This document shows positions 1 to 8,829 of a stretch of DNA of 64,000 nt, in pieces (within the stretch, counting starts at the first letter, position 1; each line of letters begins with the position of its first letter). The position numbers were made by a program, and so were the translations under genes. The stretch covers positions 1 through 64,000 of the forward strand of contig CALDLA010000067.1 of the NCBI GenBank assembly GCA_937898415.1, read 5' to 3'. A model generated the notes under the pieces. The model was not told where the DNA came from, ran no database searches, and was given only the letters and a program-made list of their open reading frames with translations. The stretch is from an uncultured Prevotellaceae bacterium (GTDB lineage: Bacteria; Bacteroidota; Bacteroidia; Bacteroidales; Bacteroidaceae).

Positions 1-1756
1 TGGTCAGACCGTAGGCCATCACGACGATGAAGGGCTTGATCTTGCCGTCGGCAATGAGGTTGTCCATAATGAGTCCGGCGTGTCCCTGCTTGGGCCAGCT
101 GGTCTCGTTCTCACCCCAGCCATGTTGCAGGTAGAGCACGGGGAAGCGCTCCTGCTTGCCCTTGACGAGCTTTCCGTAGGTGGGGGGCAGATAGACGTTG
201 GCTGTCTGCATCTTGCCGGTGCTGGGCGAGTAGAACAGCACCTCGGAGATGGTGCCGTGCGGGATGTCCTGACGGCAGGCGTAGAAGTCCTTGTCATGAG
301 CGGGAATCTCGATGCCACTCTCCCAGCGACAGGAACCGAAGTAATTGTGGGTGCCGGGGTCGTTGACGGTGGCGCCGTCGATGGTCAGGTGATAGTAGTG
401 GAAGCCCTCGTCCATCGGACCGTCGGTGGTGCCTGTCCAGACGCCGTCCTTGTCCTTGCGGAGCACGGTGCCGCCACGGCCGCCGAGACCGAGGCTGACG
501 ATGACCGACTTGGCGTCGGGAGCCTCAATGCGGAAACGGGCATAGCCCTCGCTGTTCACCTTGGGCCACTCCTGGCCGGGCTGGTTCATCTCGTTGCTCA
601 CGAAGTCCTCCTTCGGCACGCGCTTGTCGAGCACGGGGTCGAAGTCGCGAATGGCGCGGTAGCAGGCCTTCGGGCGGTAGTTCTCGTCGAAGGGCAGCGG
701 GTGGTTGTTGACACCGAGCCACGAGTCCTTGTCGCCAAGGTTCCAGAAGGTGACGTTATCGATGACATCAGCGTGCTTGCGGAACACCTTAAAGAGGCGG
801 GCATACTGGTCGGTTTGCAGCGTTCCCATATAAGCGGGCATAGGCTTTGCCTCGCCACGCGAGAACATCAGCTGGCCGCCGCTCTCGTTGTTCATACGCA
901 GGTCGAGTTCGGTGATGTTGATGTGCTTCACCAACTCCTTGAAGCGGACGATGGCCTTCTCCAACTGCTCCTCGTCGGGGAAGTAGATGTTGTAGTGGCC
1001 CTGCATGCCGATACCGTCGATGGGCACGCCGGCATCCTTCATCTTCTTCACCATATTATATATACGCTCGCGCTTGCCGTTGTCCACGCAGCTGTAGTCA
1101 TTGTAGAACAGCAGGGCGTTGGGGTCGGCCTCGCGGGCAAACTCAAAAGCCTTGGCAATGAACTCGTCGCCACAGAGCTGGAAATGACGGCTCTGGCGGT
1201 AAGGGCTTGGCTCCTGACCACCACGGCCGAAACCCCAGCGGGGACCACCACCGTCGTCGGCCATGGCCTCGTTGACCACGTCCCATGCATAGACCACGTC
1301 CTTGTAGCGGTCGACCACGGTGTGGATGTGGTCGCGCAGACGCTCGTAGAACACTTCCTTCTTCACCGGCTTGCCTTTCTTGTCTGTGAACATCCAGTCG
1401 GAAAACTGCGAGTGCCAGCAGAGGCAGTGGCCACGCATCTTGATACCGTTCTTACGGCAGAAGTCGGCAATCTTGTCAGCCTTCTCGAAGTTCCATACGC
1501 CCTCCTTCGGGTGGATTTCTCCGGGCTTCCAGTCGTTCTCGGCGGTGACGCTGTTGAACTCCTTCTTGACGAGGGCGATCTGAGCCTCGTCGCTGATGTT
1601 GCGCTGGTTGAGCGCGACACCGATGGTGAAATACTCTTTGTAGGCATCTTTCAGTCCTACGTTAGCTCTGGGGTCGGCTTGTTGCCATTGTGCCTGTGCC
1701 GTGATGTTGCTCAGCGCGAGTACGACAATAAGGGCAATCTTAGAATAATGTTTCAT
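1..1756 (-). CDS. GH10 endo-xylanase fused to CE1 esterase, 3' end cut by window edge
   Basis: This exported enzyme should cut the beta-1,4-xylan backbone and remove ester groups. The frame stays open from the start at 1756 (tandem ATG at 1759) to base 1, giving about 585 residues. Residues 1-23 form a Sec signal ending AQAQ. GH10 follows, with acid/base Glu163 in WDVVNE and nucleophile Glu283 in ITELD. A beta-sandwich linker of the type seen before CE1 domains comes next, then the start of CE1 (VLYLQHGWGENETSW). The esterase Ser-Asp-His residues lie beyond the edge. A Gly-rich insert (GGGPRWGFGRGGQEP) interrupts GH10 after the acid/base. GH10-CE1 fusions are known from xylanolytic Prevotella. 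The family call is firm; acetyl versus feruloyl specificity is not resolved. Confidence 0.93.
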   Translation of the reverse strand, partial: MKHYSKIALIVVLALSNITAQAQWQQADPRANVGLKDAYKEYFTIGVALNQRNISDEAQIALVKKEFNSVTAENDWKPGEIHPKEGVWNFEKADKIADFCRKNGIKMRGHCLCWHSQFSDWMFTDKKGKPVKKEVFYERLRDHIHTVVDRYKDVVYAWDVVNEAMADDGGGPRWGFGRGGQEPSPYRQSRHFQLCGDEFIAKAFEFAREADPNALLFYNDYSCVDNGKRERIYNMVKKMKDAGVPIDGIGMQGHYNIYFPDEEQLEKAIVRFKELVKHINITELDLRMNNESGGQLMFSRGEAKPMPAYMGTLQTDQYARLFKVFRKHADVIDNVTFWNLGDKDSWLGVNNHPLPFDENYRPKACYRAIRDFDPVLDKRVPKEDFVSNEMNQPGQEWPKVNSEGYARFRIEAPDAKSVIVSLGLGGRGGTVLRKDKDGVWTGTTDGPMDEGFHYYHLTIDGATVNDPGTHNYFGSCRWESGIEIPAHDKDFYACRQDIPHGTISEVLFYSPSTGKMQTANVYLPPTYGKLVKGKQERFPVLYLQHGWGENETSWPKQGHAGLIMDNLIADGKIKPFIVVMAYGLT

Positions 1757-1794
1757 CATTGTTTTTAGTTGTTAGGGTTTAGTGTATTTGTGTG

Positions 1795-1802
1795 CAAAGA
1801 TA
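1795..1802 (-). promoter_or_regulatory. -7 promoter box for the GH10-CE1 gene
   Basis: On the minus strand the box reads TATCTTTG, matching the Bacteroidota TAnnTTTG element, and lies 38 bases before the start codon. I see no clear -33 TTTG at normal spacing. The leader between box and ATG is A/C-rich. Confidence 0.6.
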
Positions 1803-1910
1803 GTCAAAAAAACGGAAAGATACCGACATCTTTTGTGTCTCATTCTTTCGTTTATGTTTCATTACGTAAAAATCTTTCCTGTCTCCCTTCCCTTTTTACA
1901 TTATTTATTG

Positions 1911-1918
1911 TACTTTTG
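1911..1918 (+). promoter_or_regulatory. -7 promoter box for the CotH-like gene
   Basis: The sequence TACTTTTG matches TAnnTTTG. Only eight bases separate its end from the ATG at 1927, so the transcript would have almost no 5' leader. No ribosome-binding site is visible. Confidence 0.5.
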
Positions 1919-1926
1919 CAAGCAAT

Positions 1927-4236
1927 ATGACACGCATACTAACCACCATCGCCATCGCCCTTACTACTATCCTTGCATGGGCGCAGCCAAACTTCGACCA
2001 GCCACACGGACTGTACACAGGCACTTCGCTCACGGTCAGCATCAGTCCCGCGGCCTCAGAAATTCATTACACGCTCGACGGCAGCACCCCTACTGCCGCC
2101 AGTCCGCGCTACACCAAACCCCTGCAACTGACCCAGACTACCATCCTGCGCGCCGTCGAGGTGATTGGCGACTCGCTCTCACCCGTCACGACGGCCTCCT
2201 ATATCTTTACTTCCTCCGTCCTCTCACAGCCGGACAACCCTACGGGCTACCCGGACACCTGGGGCGAATACTGTCAGATTTGGGGTACAGCCATCGCCGA
2301 CTACGGTATGGACCCTGAGATGACCGGCAACAGACAACTCGCCTCGAAGATTGTCAAAGGGCTGGGCGACCTGCCTATCCTGAGCATCGTTTCTGATAAG
2401 GACAACTTCTTCAGCCATGAGAACGACGAGGAGACGGGAGGCATCTACATCTTCACCGGTCCTCCCGTCGGCGACGCTACTGGTCACGGTTGGACGCGTC
2501 CGGCCAGCGTGGAATTAATCGGAGGCCCCCAGAAGCACGACATGAGTACCACCTGCGGCGTTCGTCTGCACGGCGGTCATGGCCGCTTGGCAGAGAAGAA
2601 CCCCAAGCACTCTTTCCGATTGGTATTCAAGGAGAAATACGGTCCGAAGACCTTGCAATATCCTGTCTTCGGCGAGGAAAATCCCCAGAAGTTCGACCAG
2701 CTGGTACTGCGCTGCCACTTCGGCAACTCATGGCAGCATTGGAGCGAAGGCAACCGCACCAAGGCCCAGTACACCCGTGACGTATGGGCACGACGGATGC
2801 AGCGCCGAATTGGTGACACTAGCGTCAATGCCCTCTACGTACACCTCTTTCTTAATGGGATGTACTGGGGACTCTATAATATTGCCGAGCGCGTGGACGA
2901 GCAATTCGGCAAGGATTACTTAGGCGGCAAGAAGAGCGACATCGACGTAGTCAAGATTGAGGAGGACGGCGGCAACCACATCGAGGCCGCTGAGGGAACG
3001 CTTGACGCCTGGGACCTGATGGTGTCAACAGCCGCCCGTGCTGCCGTCGATGATGCCGCCTACCAGCAATTGGAAGACTCGCTGCTCGACATCGATGCCT
3101 TCATCAATTACATGCTTATCAATCAGTATGGTGGCAACACCGACTGGGACCACCACAACTGGTACGCCATTCGACGCCACAACAACGACAATGAAAAAAG
3201 TCAGGGTTTCCGTTTCCTCTGCTGGGACAGCGAACTGATCATAGAGAATGTCAACGAGAACGTCCTCGGCAAGAACAACGGCAATAGCTACCCCACCGGT
3301 ATCTTCCATAACCTGCTGCAGAATGAGCAGTTCGCCCGCCGATACCTGCGCCGGGCCAAGGAAGTCCTTGCTGAAGACGGTCCCCTCGGTTCGAAAAGTG
3401 CGGTCGAACTCTGGGACAGTCTCTATAACACCATCTCTACGGCCCTCTATGCCGAGGCCGCCCGTTGGGGCGACTACCGCCGCGACGTCCACCCCTGGCA
3501 GTCACGTGGCCAGCTCTATACCGTCGACGACCACTATATGACTGAGCGCAACAGGCTGCTCACCCAGTACTTCCCCTATCGTTCCGACAACGTGCTGGAA
3601 GACATCATTAGACTGGTGAATATCGACGACTTCGAGGCACCTGAAGACTGGACAACGTTCGTCGCCTCCATGTTCCATGAGTGGAACGGTACGGGAGCCA
3701 ATGCCCAGCCTCAGGACAAGGAGGTGAATGCGGAGTGGAACCTGAACAAGGTCGTCAACTCGGGCGGTGTGGTAGCAGGCTTCAGTTCTGTCAGCTACAA
3801 CCTGTTTGCCGACCTCAGCCAGTACGATAAGCTGGTGCTTCGCGGTACGGGTAGTGGGGTGCGCATCCTCGCCAACCGCCTGACCGACCACGGCCCCTAC
3901 AAGCAGATTGTCGTATCGTTCAACGAGTTCGACCCCTACTGGGATGCCTCGATAAAGGCCATTGTTCTGCCATTGGCCGACCTGAAGACCGCCTCCACCA
4001 ACGAGAACAAGACGCGCAACGACAGTTTTGTCCATCTCAACGCTATGAAGGTCAACAGCGGCAGTTCTGCTAATGTCCGCGCTGCCTACCTTGTGCCGTC
4101 AGCGATCGACACTTCTATTAAGGATATGGTACGCGAGCGCTACGATGATCGCTACTACAACCTCAACGGACAGCAGACCGTCCGTCCGCAACGGGGTCTC
4201 TATATCAAGAACGGAAAGAAATTCTTTATTAAATAA
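1927..4236 (+). CDS. Secreted CotH-family protein with chitobiase C-terminal-type and lectin-like domains
   Basis: The 769-residue product has a Sec signal (residues 1-20). A small beta domain of the chitobiase/hexosaminidase C-terminal type follows (about 25-100, with IHYTLDGSTPT), then a CotH-kinase-like core (about 150-480, with GVRLHGG and YWGLYNIAERVDEQFG). Acidic residues expected in a CotH active site are present around 406-408 (GNTDWDHHN) and 433 (CWDSE). Residues about 560-720 look like a carbohydrate-binding beta-sandwich. The protein ends in a Prevotella-type tail (YYNLNGQQ...RGLYIKNGKKF). CotH proteins are atypical secreted kinases in Bacillus; the substrate here is unknown. The GH43 gene follows after 11 bases, suggesting co-transcription. 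Confidence 0.85.
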   Translation: MTRILTTIAIALTTILAWAQPNFDQPHGLYTGTSLTVSISPAASEIHYTLDGSTPTAASPRYTKPLQLTQTTILRAVEVIGDSLSPVTTASYIFTSSVLSQPDNPTGYPDTWGEYCQIWGTAIADYGMDPEMTGNRQLASKIVKGLGDLPILSIVSDKDNFFSHENDEETGGIYIFTGPPVGDATGHGWTRPASVELIGGPQKHDMSTTCGVRLHGGHGRLAEKNPKHSFRLVFKEKYGPKTLQYPVFGEENPQKFDQLVLRCHFGNSWQHWSEGNRTKAQYTRDVWARRMQRRIGDTSVNALYVHLFLNGMYWGLYNIAERVDEQFGKDYLGGKKSDIDVVKIEEDGGNHIEAAEGTLDAWDLMVSTAARAAVDDAAYQQLEDSLLDIDAFINYMLINQYGGNTDWDHHNWYAIRRHNNDNEKSQGFRFLCWDSELIIENVNENVLGKNNGNSYPTGIFHNLLQNEQFARRYLRRAKEVLAEDGPLGSKSAVELWDSLYNTISTALYAEAARWGDYRRDVHPWQSRGQLYTVDDHYMTERNRLLTQYFPYRSDNVLEDIIRLVNIDDFEAPEDWTTFVASMFHEWNGTGANAQPQDKEVNAEWNLNKVVNSGGVVAGFSSVSYNLFADLSQYDKLVLRGTGSGVRILANRLTDHGPYKQIVVSFNEFDPYWDASIKAIVLPLADLKTASTNENKTRNDSFVHLNAMKVNSGSSANVRAAYLVPSAIDTSIKDMVRERYDDRYYNLNGQQTVRPQRGLYIKNGKKFFIK

Positions 4237-4247
4237 CCCAACTACTT

Positions 4248-6296
4248 ATGAAAAAGCTCTTTTTAAATCTGATGCTGCTCTTAGCTGCTACTACAGCTAA
4301 CGCACAGAACCCGTATCTCCCCCTGTGGGAGCATGTGCCCGATGGCGAACCCCGTGTATTCGAGGATCCTGACCAACCCGGCAAGTTCCGCGCCTACATT
4401 ATCGGCTCGCACGATGTGAACTACTCTGCCTACTGCGGCCCCGACATCCGTATGTGGTCGGCACCCGTTGAGGATCTCTCCCAGTGGCGCGACGAAGGCC
4501 CCATCTTCACATGGTTTGTCGACGGCCAGTGGGACACGATGTATGCCCCCGACCTCGTCGAAGTGAAGGACAAAGCTACCGGCAAGAAGACCTACTACCT
4601 CTATCCCCATAGCCGTGGATGGCGCCGTACGCCGATGGTGTGTAAGGGCGACCGCCCCGATGGTCCCTTCACGCCCATCAACCTGACCGAGGACGGACGC
4701 CAATGCCTCCCCGGTTCGCTGATTGACTTCGACCCCTCGGTGTTTATCGAGAACATTACCGACAAGAAGGACAAGGACTACAATATCGGTTTCCGCGCCT
4801 ACGTATTCTACGGTTTCCAGCACAGCACCGCCGTCGAGCTCGACCAGAATACAATGTACTCACAGCGTCCTGGAACGGATATTATCGACCCCTTTATCCC
4901 TGCCTGTAGCGCTGATGGCCGTCTGCTCGACAAGGAGGGCAGCGAGTACAAGGCACTCTACAAGGGACAGAACCCGCTCGACTTCAACTTCTTCGAGGCC
5001 TCATCTATCCGTCAGGTAGGCAACAAGTACGTGATGGTGTTCTCCGGCTACAGCGGCAAGGAGTACGGCTTAGGCAATACCAACTCGGCCCTGCGCTATG
5101 CCTTCGGCGACTCTCCCCTCGGCCCCTGGCGTTCAGGCGGTGTGCTCGTCGACTCTCGTGGTGTGGTACACAACGAGGACGGATCGAAACTCATCACCAC
5201 CAACTTCGGCCACAACACCCACGGTTCGCTGCAGGAGATTAACGGCCAGTGGTACGTGTTCTATCATCGTCCGCCGCGCGGTTTCGGCAATGCCCGTCAG
5301 ACGATGGTGGCTCCCGTGAAGATTACGTGGGACAAGAAGCCCGTTGCCAAGGGCGGCGTGGTGAAGATTACGGGCTACGACCCCTTCACCAAGGATAATG
5401 TGTGGACAGCCAAAGCCAGCGACGGCAACGAATATACCGGTGCTGAGGTGACCAGCGAGGGCTTCCAGATTTTCGGTCTGCCTCCCTATGCCTACTATAG
5501 CGCCGGATACGCCTGCTTCGTCTATGGCCCCAATGCCAACAACTGGATGCAGGACAACCACGACGTGTGGAACAACTCAATGGACCTGGCCGGTATTCAG
5601 AATGGCGGCATCGTCGGCTTTAAGTACTTCGGCTTCGGCGGCTTGGATCAGGACACTAAGGGCTGCAAGGCCTTTGAAGGCACGAAGGCAGGCGACAAGA
5701 CAACCATCGGTATCCATCTGACTGCCAGCGGCAAAGGTGCCTTCAAGATTCATGTCAAGCTCGACGACCCCTGGAAGGGTCAAGAAATTGGCGTGGTTGA
5801 CGTGCCCGCCGATGCTGCCCATCAGGCAACGATGTATTATGCTGCCGTCCCTGCTACCGAAAATCTTACTGGCAAGCACGCCATCTATCTCGTGGCAGAA
5901 GGTCCCGAGGTGCAGCAGCCCCAGCAGCCACAGGGACGTCCTGGCGGCTTCGGTCGCGGTCCCCAGCAGCCGCAGCGTCCGCAGGGTCTCTTCGACCTCC
6001 ACGGAATCAGTTTCTCAAAGGGTGCAGAACACACGGCTCCTGTCGTTCCGCAACTCACCATTACTGCTGACGGTCAGAAGCTGAACATCCCCGCAACGCC
6101 TATCCGCTTCAACAACCAGAACGGCTACGCCGACCAGATTCGCTATCAGGTCTATGGTCCGCTGAAGGCAGGCACCAAGCTGAAGGCTACGTCTGATGTT
6201 CCTGGCGTGAAGTGCGAGGTAAGCCCCATCGTCGAGGGCCGTGCCACCGTCAAGGCCACCTATAAAGGTCAGACCAAGATCTTCCTGATCAACTAA
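4248..6296 (+). CDS. GH43-family glycosidase (xylosidase/arabinofuranosidase type)
   Basis: The 682-residue product has a signal peptide ending ANAQ. A five-bladed GH43 domain covers about residues 25-390, with probable acidic residues in EDPDQPG, DFDPS and FFEASS. A second beta-rich region (about 400-560) resembles a CBM6-like module. A Gln/Pro/Gly-rich linker (about 545-580, with GGFGRGPQQPQ) leads to a C-terminal Ig-like domain. GH43 enzymes remove arabinose or xylose from arabinoxylan; the subfamily cannot be fixed by eye. The gene lies 11 bases after the CotH gene and its stop is 3 bases from the stop of the convergent GH10 gene. Confidence 0.88.
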   Translation: MKKLFLNLMLLLAATTANAQNPYLPLWEHVPDGEPRVFEDPDQPGKFRAYIIGSHDVNYSAYCGPDIRMWSAPVEDLSQWRDEGPIFTWFVDGQWDTMYAPDLVEVKDKATGKKTYYLYPHSRGWRRTPMVCKGDRPDGPFTPINLTEDGRQCLPGSLIDFDPSVFIENITDKKDKDYNIGFRAYVFYGFQHSTAVELDQNTMYSQRPGTDIIDPFIPACSADGRLLDKEGSEYKALYKGQNPLDFNFFEASSIRQVGNKYVMVFSGYSGKEYGLGNTNSALRYAFGDSPLGPWRSGGVLVDSRGVVHNEDGSKLITTNFGHNTHGSLQEINGQWYVFYHRPPRGFGNARQTMVAPVKITWDKKPVAKGGVVKITGYDPFTKDNVWTAKASDGNEYTGAEVTSEGFQIFGLPPYAYYSAGYACFVYGPNANNWMQDNHDVWNNSMDLAGIQNGGIVGFKYFGFGGLDQDTKGCKAFEGTKAGDKTTIGIHLTASGKGAFKIHVKLDDPWKGQEIGVVDVPADAAHQATMYYAAVPATENLTGKHAIYLVAEGPEVQQPQQPQGRPGGFGRGPQQPQRPQGLFDLHGISFSKGAEHTAPVVPQLTITADGQKLNIPATPIRFNNQNGYADQIRYQVYGPLKAGTKLKATSDVPGVKCEVSPIVEGRATVKATYKGQTKIFLIN

Positions 6297-6299
6297 CGG

Positions 6300-8816
6300 T
6301 CAACGCACCACGAACTTCCGTCCGTCGCTGATGTAGAGGCCTGGTCGCAACTGACCACCCTCTACGCGACGACCACTCAAATCATAGATAGTCCGGCTGT
6401 CAACACGATTAGCCGGACTATTTTTGATGTCCGTCGTCAACACACGGTGGCGCAGGGCCGAGCGCACGGCATACCAGGCAGGCTTCCGTCCGAGACTGGC
6501 CGTATAGAGCAGCGGATTGGAACCTTCGCGCCACGAGTCGTTGTCCTTGATGCCCCAGATGACCAGGTTCGGACAGTTGTCGTTGTTCAGCACGATGTCG
6601 GTGATGACGCGGTAGTTACGTGCCTGCTCCTCCAGGTCCTTGGCCGAGGTTGAGGGAATACCCATGTCCAATTCGGTGATGATGCACTTCAGACCGTCCT
6701 CGCCAAAGCGGCGGATGGTACGCTCCAGCTTCACCGAGTCCACGTCGCCTATGGAGAAGTGGCATTGCAGTCCGACACCGTCCAACGGGATGTTGCGCTT
6801 CTGCAAGTGCTTCACGATGTTATAGAAAGCCACAGCCTTAGCCTTGCCCTGCATCTCGACGTCGTAGTCGTTCAAGTAGAGCAGCACATTGGGGTCAGCC
6901 CTGCGGGCATAGACAAAGGCGGAGTCGATATAGTCGTCGCCGATGGCCTGCTGCCACACGGTGGGGCGCAGCTTGTAGCCCTCGGGGTTGCTGCGGATGA
7001 TGCTCTGGTCGTCGTCCAAACACTCGTTGACGACGTCCCACTCCACGACCTTGCCCTTGAAGTGCTGCAGGACGTTGGTGATGTGGTTCTTCATGATCTC
7101 CAGCGCCTGCTGACGCGTCCAGCCTTTGTCGTTCTTCTTACCGTCGCTACTCAGCCATGTCGGCTGCTGGGTGTGCCAGACGAGGCAATGGCCACGGACG
7201 GTCATCTTGTTCTTCTGGGCGAAACTGACCAGACCATCAGCAGCACCGTAGCTGAACTGTCCTTGCTGCGGTTGCAGGTTCTCCATCTTCATCTCGTTCT
7301 CGGCCACCAGCATATTGAACTGCACGCCCCCCTCCTCCATGTTTCCTTTCCACGACGAGACGGCCACACCGAGGTGCTTGCCATTCTTCTCAGCATAGTA
7401 GCGCAGGGTATGGGTGTCGGTCTTGTCGTCAATACCGTCATCGTAGAAGGCGCCCATCGTCGGTTCCTGCGGCGTGTCGGGATCATCGGGGGCATCAGGG
7501 TCTTCTGAGTCTTCCAGCGACACCAAGCGCAGCACCACATTATAGGAACCGTCGGTGGCGGTACGCTCCTCTATAGCCCAAGTGTACTTCGCAGGCTGCT
7601 GTAGTTCAAACTGCCAGTCGCCCTCCTTTCCCTTGGCTGTCAGCAGTATGAACTCGTCGCCTGCCTTCATCATGGCATCGTCGGCCAGGTTAACGCTTAT
7701 CTGTATAACGGGCTTGCTGTCGCTCTCGGAGAAGTCCTCCATCATGTTGGAGAACTTCACCTGACCACTAACTGTCAGGTGGTCATAGTCCTGCGTGGAG
7801 CCTACCTTGAAGCGCAGTACCGACTTGGGGTGTACCACGAGGTTAGTCCGCTTAGTGGGTGTTGCAAAATTCTGCAGCGTCAGCGTCCCCGGAGCGTCGT
7901 CGCCCGGCTCAATGGTACCGTAGTTATCGACCGCACCGCCGATACTGCCCGTACCGCCCAGCACACCCTTCTCGAAGACGTAGGCGATAGCCTCGTTCTC
8001 GTTGCTCTTGGCACCCAAACCGCCGCGCAGTTTCTTCTTCTCAGCCTCAGCCCGGTCGTTATTCACCAGCACACGACCCTCCATCACACGAAGAGCCCCC
8101 GTCACGAAGTTCTGGTTGCCGGTAATACGGTACGTGCCCGTACCTTCCTTGATCAGTCCCAAGAGCGTCCCTTCGTCATTGCCGCTCGGAGCGATGGTAC
8201 CAGCCAGCACAGCGTCGGTATTCAGACAGCCGACCAGATAGTAGGAGGCACGGCCCGTCTTCATATAGCCCTGAATGGTGGAGCCAGCCTCCGTCTGCAA
8301 CTCGCCGAAGCGGAAACCGCCTGCATTCTGGTTGTTGGCCTCGTTGCAGATGCCCGCCCCACTGTGTAGCATCACCTTGCAGCCCTGCAGCGTATTGTTC
8401 AGTTTACCGCCTTTCACGCAGTCCTCCACCTTCTCAGGCGAAAACACCTTGCCGCCGTGGTTCAGTACAATCAGAAAGGCACCCGCCTTCGACGAGTTCT
8501 CCTTGTACGGATAGATGTGGGCCGTACCCTTGAAGTTCGTCCAGTTAGCCCAGGCCGACTTCGTACCCAGCCAACAGCGCTCGCCGCCGGCATAGAGGTT
8601 GATGGTGCCCTTGCCGCTGACCGTCGAATTCAGGTAGCAGTAGCGTGCCATCTTCACGTCGACGGTCTTGTTTGCCGCCACCGAGATGGCCTTGTCATAG
8701 GTAATATACGTCTTGTCCGTGTTGTCGCCACTGGTGTCTATCGTCTCATTCTGGGCAACAACAGTAAAGGTGCCTGTCAGCAACAGGCAGGTAAGAATCA
8801 AGTTTCTTTTTATCAT
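6300..8816 (-). CDS. GH10 endo-xylanase with N-terminal beta-helix (autotransporter-repeat-like) domain
   Basis: The 838-residue product has a signal peptide (residues 1-22). About 360 residues of Gly/Asn/Thr-rich beta-helix sequence follow, with autotransporter-associated repeat character (GLIKEGTGTYRITG, GGTGSIGGAVDNYG). An acidic DPDAPDDPDTPQEP linker leads to a GH10 catalytic domain with acid/base Glu598 (WDVVNE) and nucleophile Glu715 (ITELD). The C-terminus carries the tail IYDLSGRR...PGLYISDGRKF, like that of the CotH-like protein. The helix may be an adhesion or carbohydrate-binding part. The gene is last in the minus-strand operon, 13 bases after GH95. Confidence 0.92.
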   Translation of the reverse strand: MIKRNLILTCLLLTGTFTVVAQNETIDTSGDNTDKTYITYDKAISVAANKTVDVKMARYCYLNSTVSGKGTINLYAGGERCWLGTKSAWANWTNFKGTAHIYPYKENSSKAGAFLIVLNHGGKVFSPEKVEDCVKGGKLNNTLQGCKVMLHSGAGICNEANNQNAGGFRFGELQTEAGSTIQGYMKTGRASYYLVGCLNTDAVLAGTIAPSGNDEGTLLGLIKEGTGTYRITGNQNFVTGALRVMEGRVLVNNDRAEAEKKKLRGGLGAKSNENEAIAYVFEKGVLGGTGSIGGAVDNYGTIEPGDDAPGTLTLQNFATPTKRTNLVVHPKSVLRFKVGSTQDYDHLTVSGQVKFSNMMEDFSESDSKPVIQISVNLADDAMMKAGDEFILLTAKGKEGDWQFELQQPAKYTWAIEERTATDGSYNVVLRLVSLEDSEDPDAPDDPDTPQEPTMGAFYDDGIDDKTDTHTLRYYAEKNGKHLGVAVSSWKGNMEEGGVQFNMLVAENEMKMENLQPQQGQFSYGAADGLVSFAQKNKMTVRGHCLVWHTQQPTWLSSDGKKNDKGWTRQQALEIMKNHITNVLQHFKGKVVEWDVVNECLDDDQSIIRSNPEGYKLRPTVWQQAIGDDYIDSAFVYARRADPNVLLYLNDYDVEMQGKAKAVAFYNIVKHLQKRNIPLDGVGLQCHFSIGDVDSVKLERTIRRFGEDGLKCIITELDMGIPSTSAKDLEEQARNYRVITDIVLNNDNCPNLVIWGIKDNDSWREGSNPLLYTASLGRKPAWYAVRSALRHRVLTTDIKNSPANRVDSRTIYDLSGRRVEGGQLRPGLYISDGRKFVVR

Positions 8817-8829
8817 ATTCTAATTATTG

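Noticed and set aside
80..1768. A 562-codon open frame on the plus strand
   Set aside because: It is antisense to the GH10-CE1 gene, whose minus-strand frame carries conserved catalytic motifs and a signal peptide. Long antisense frames are common in GC-rich coding sequence.
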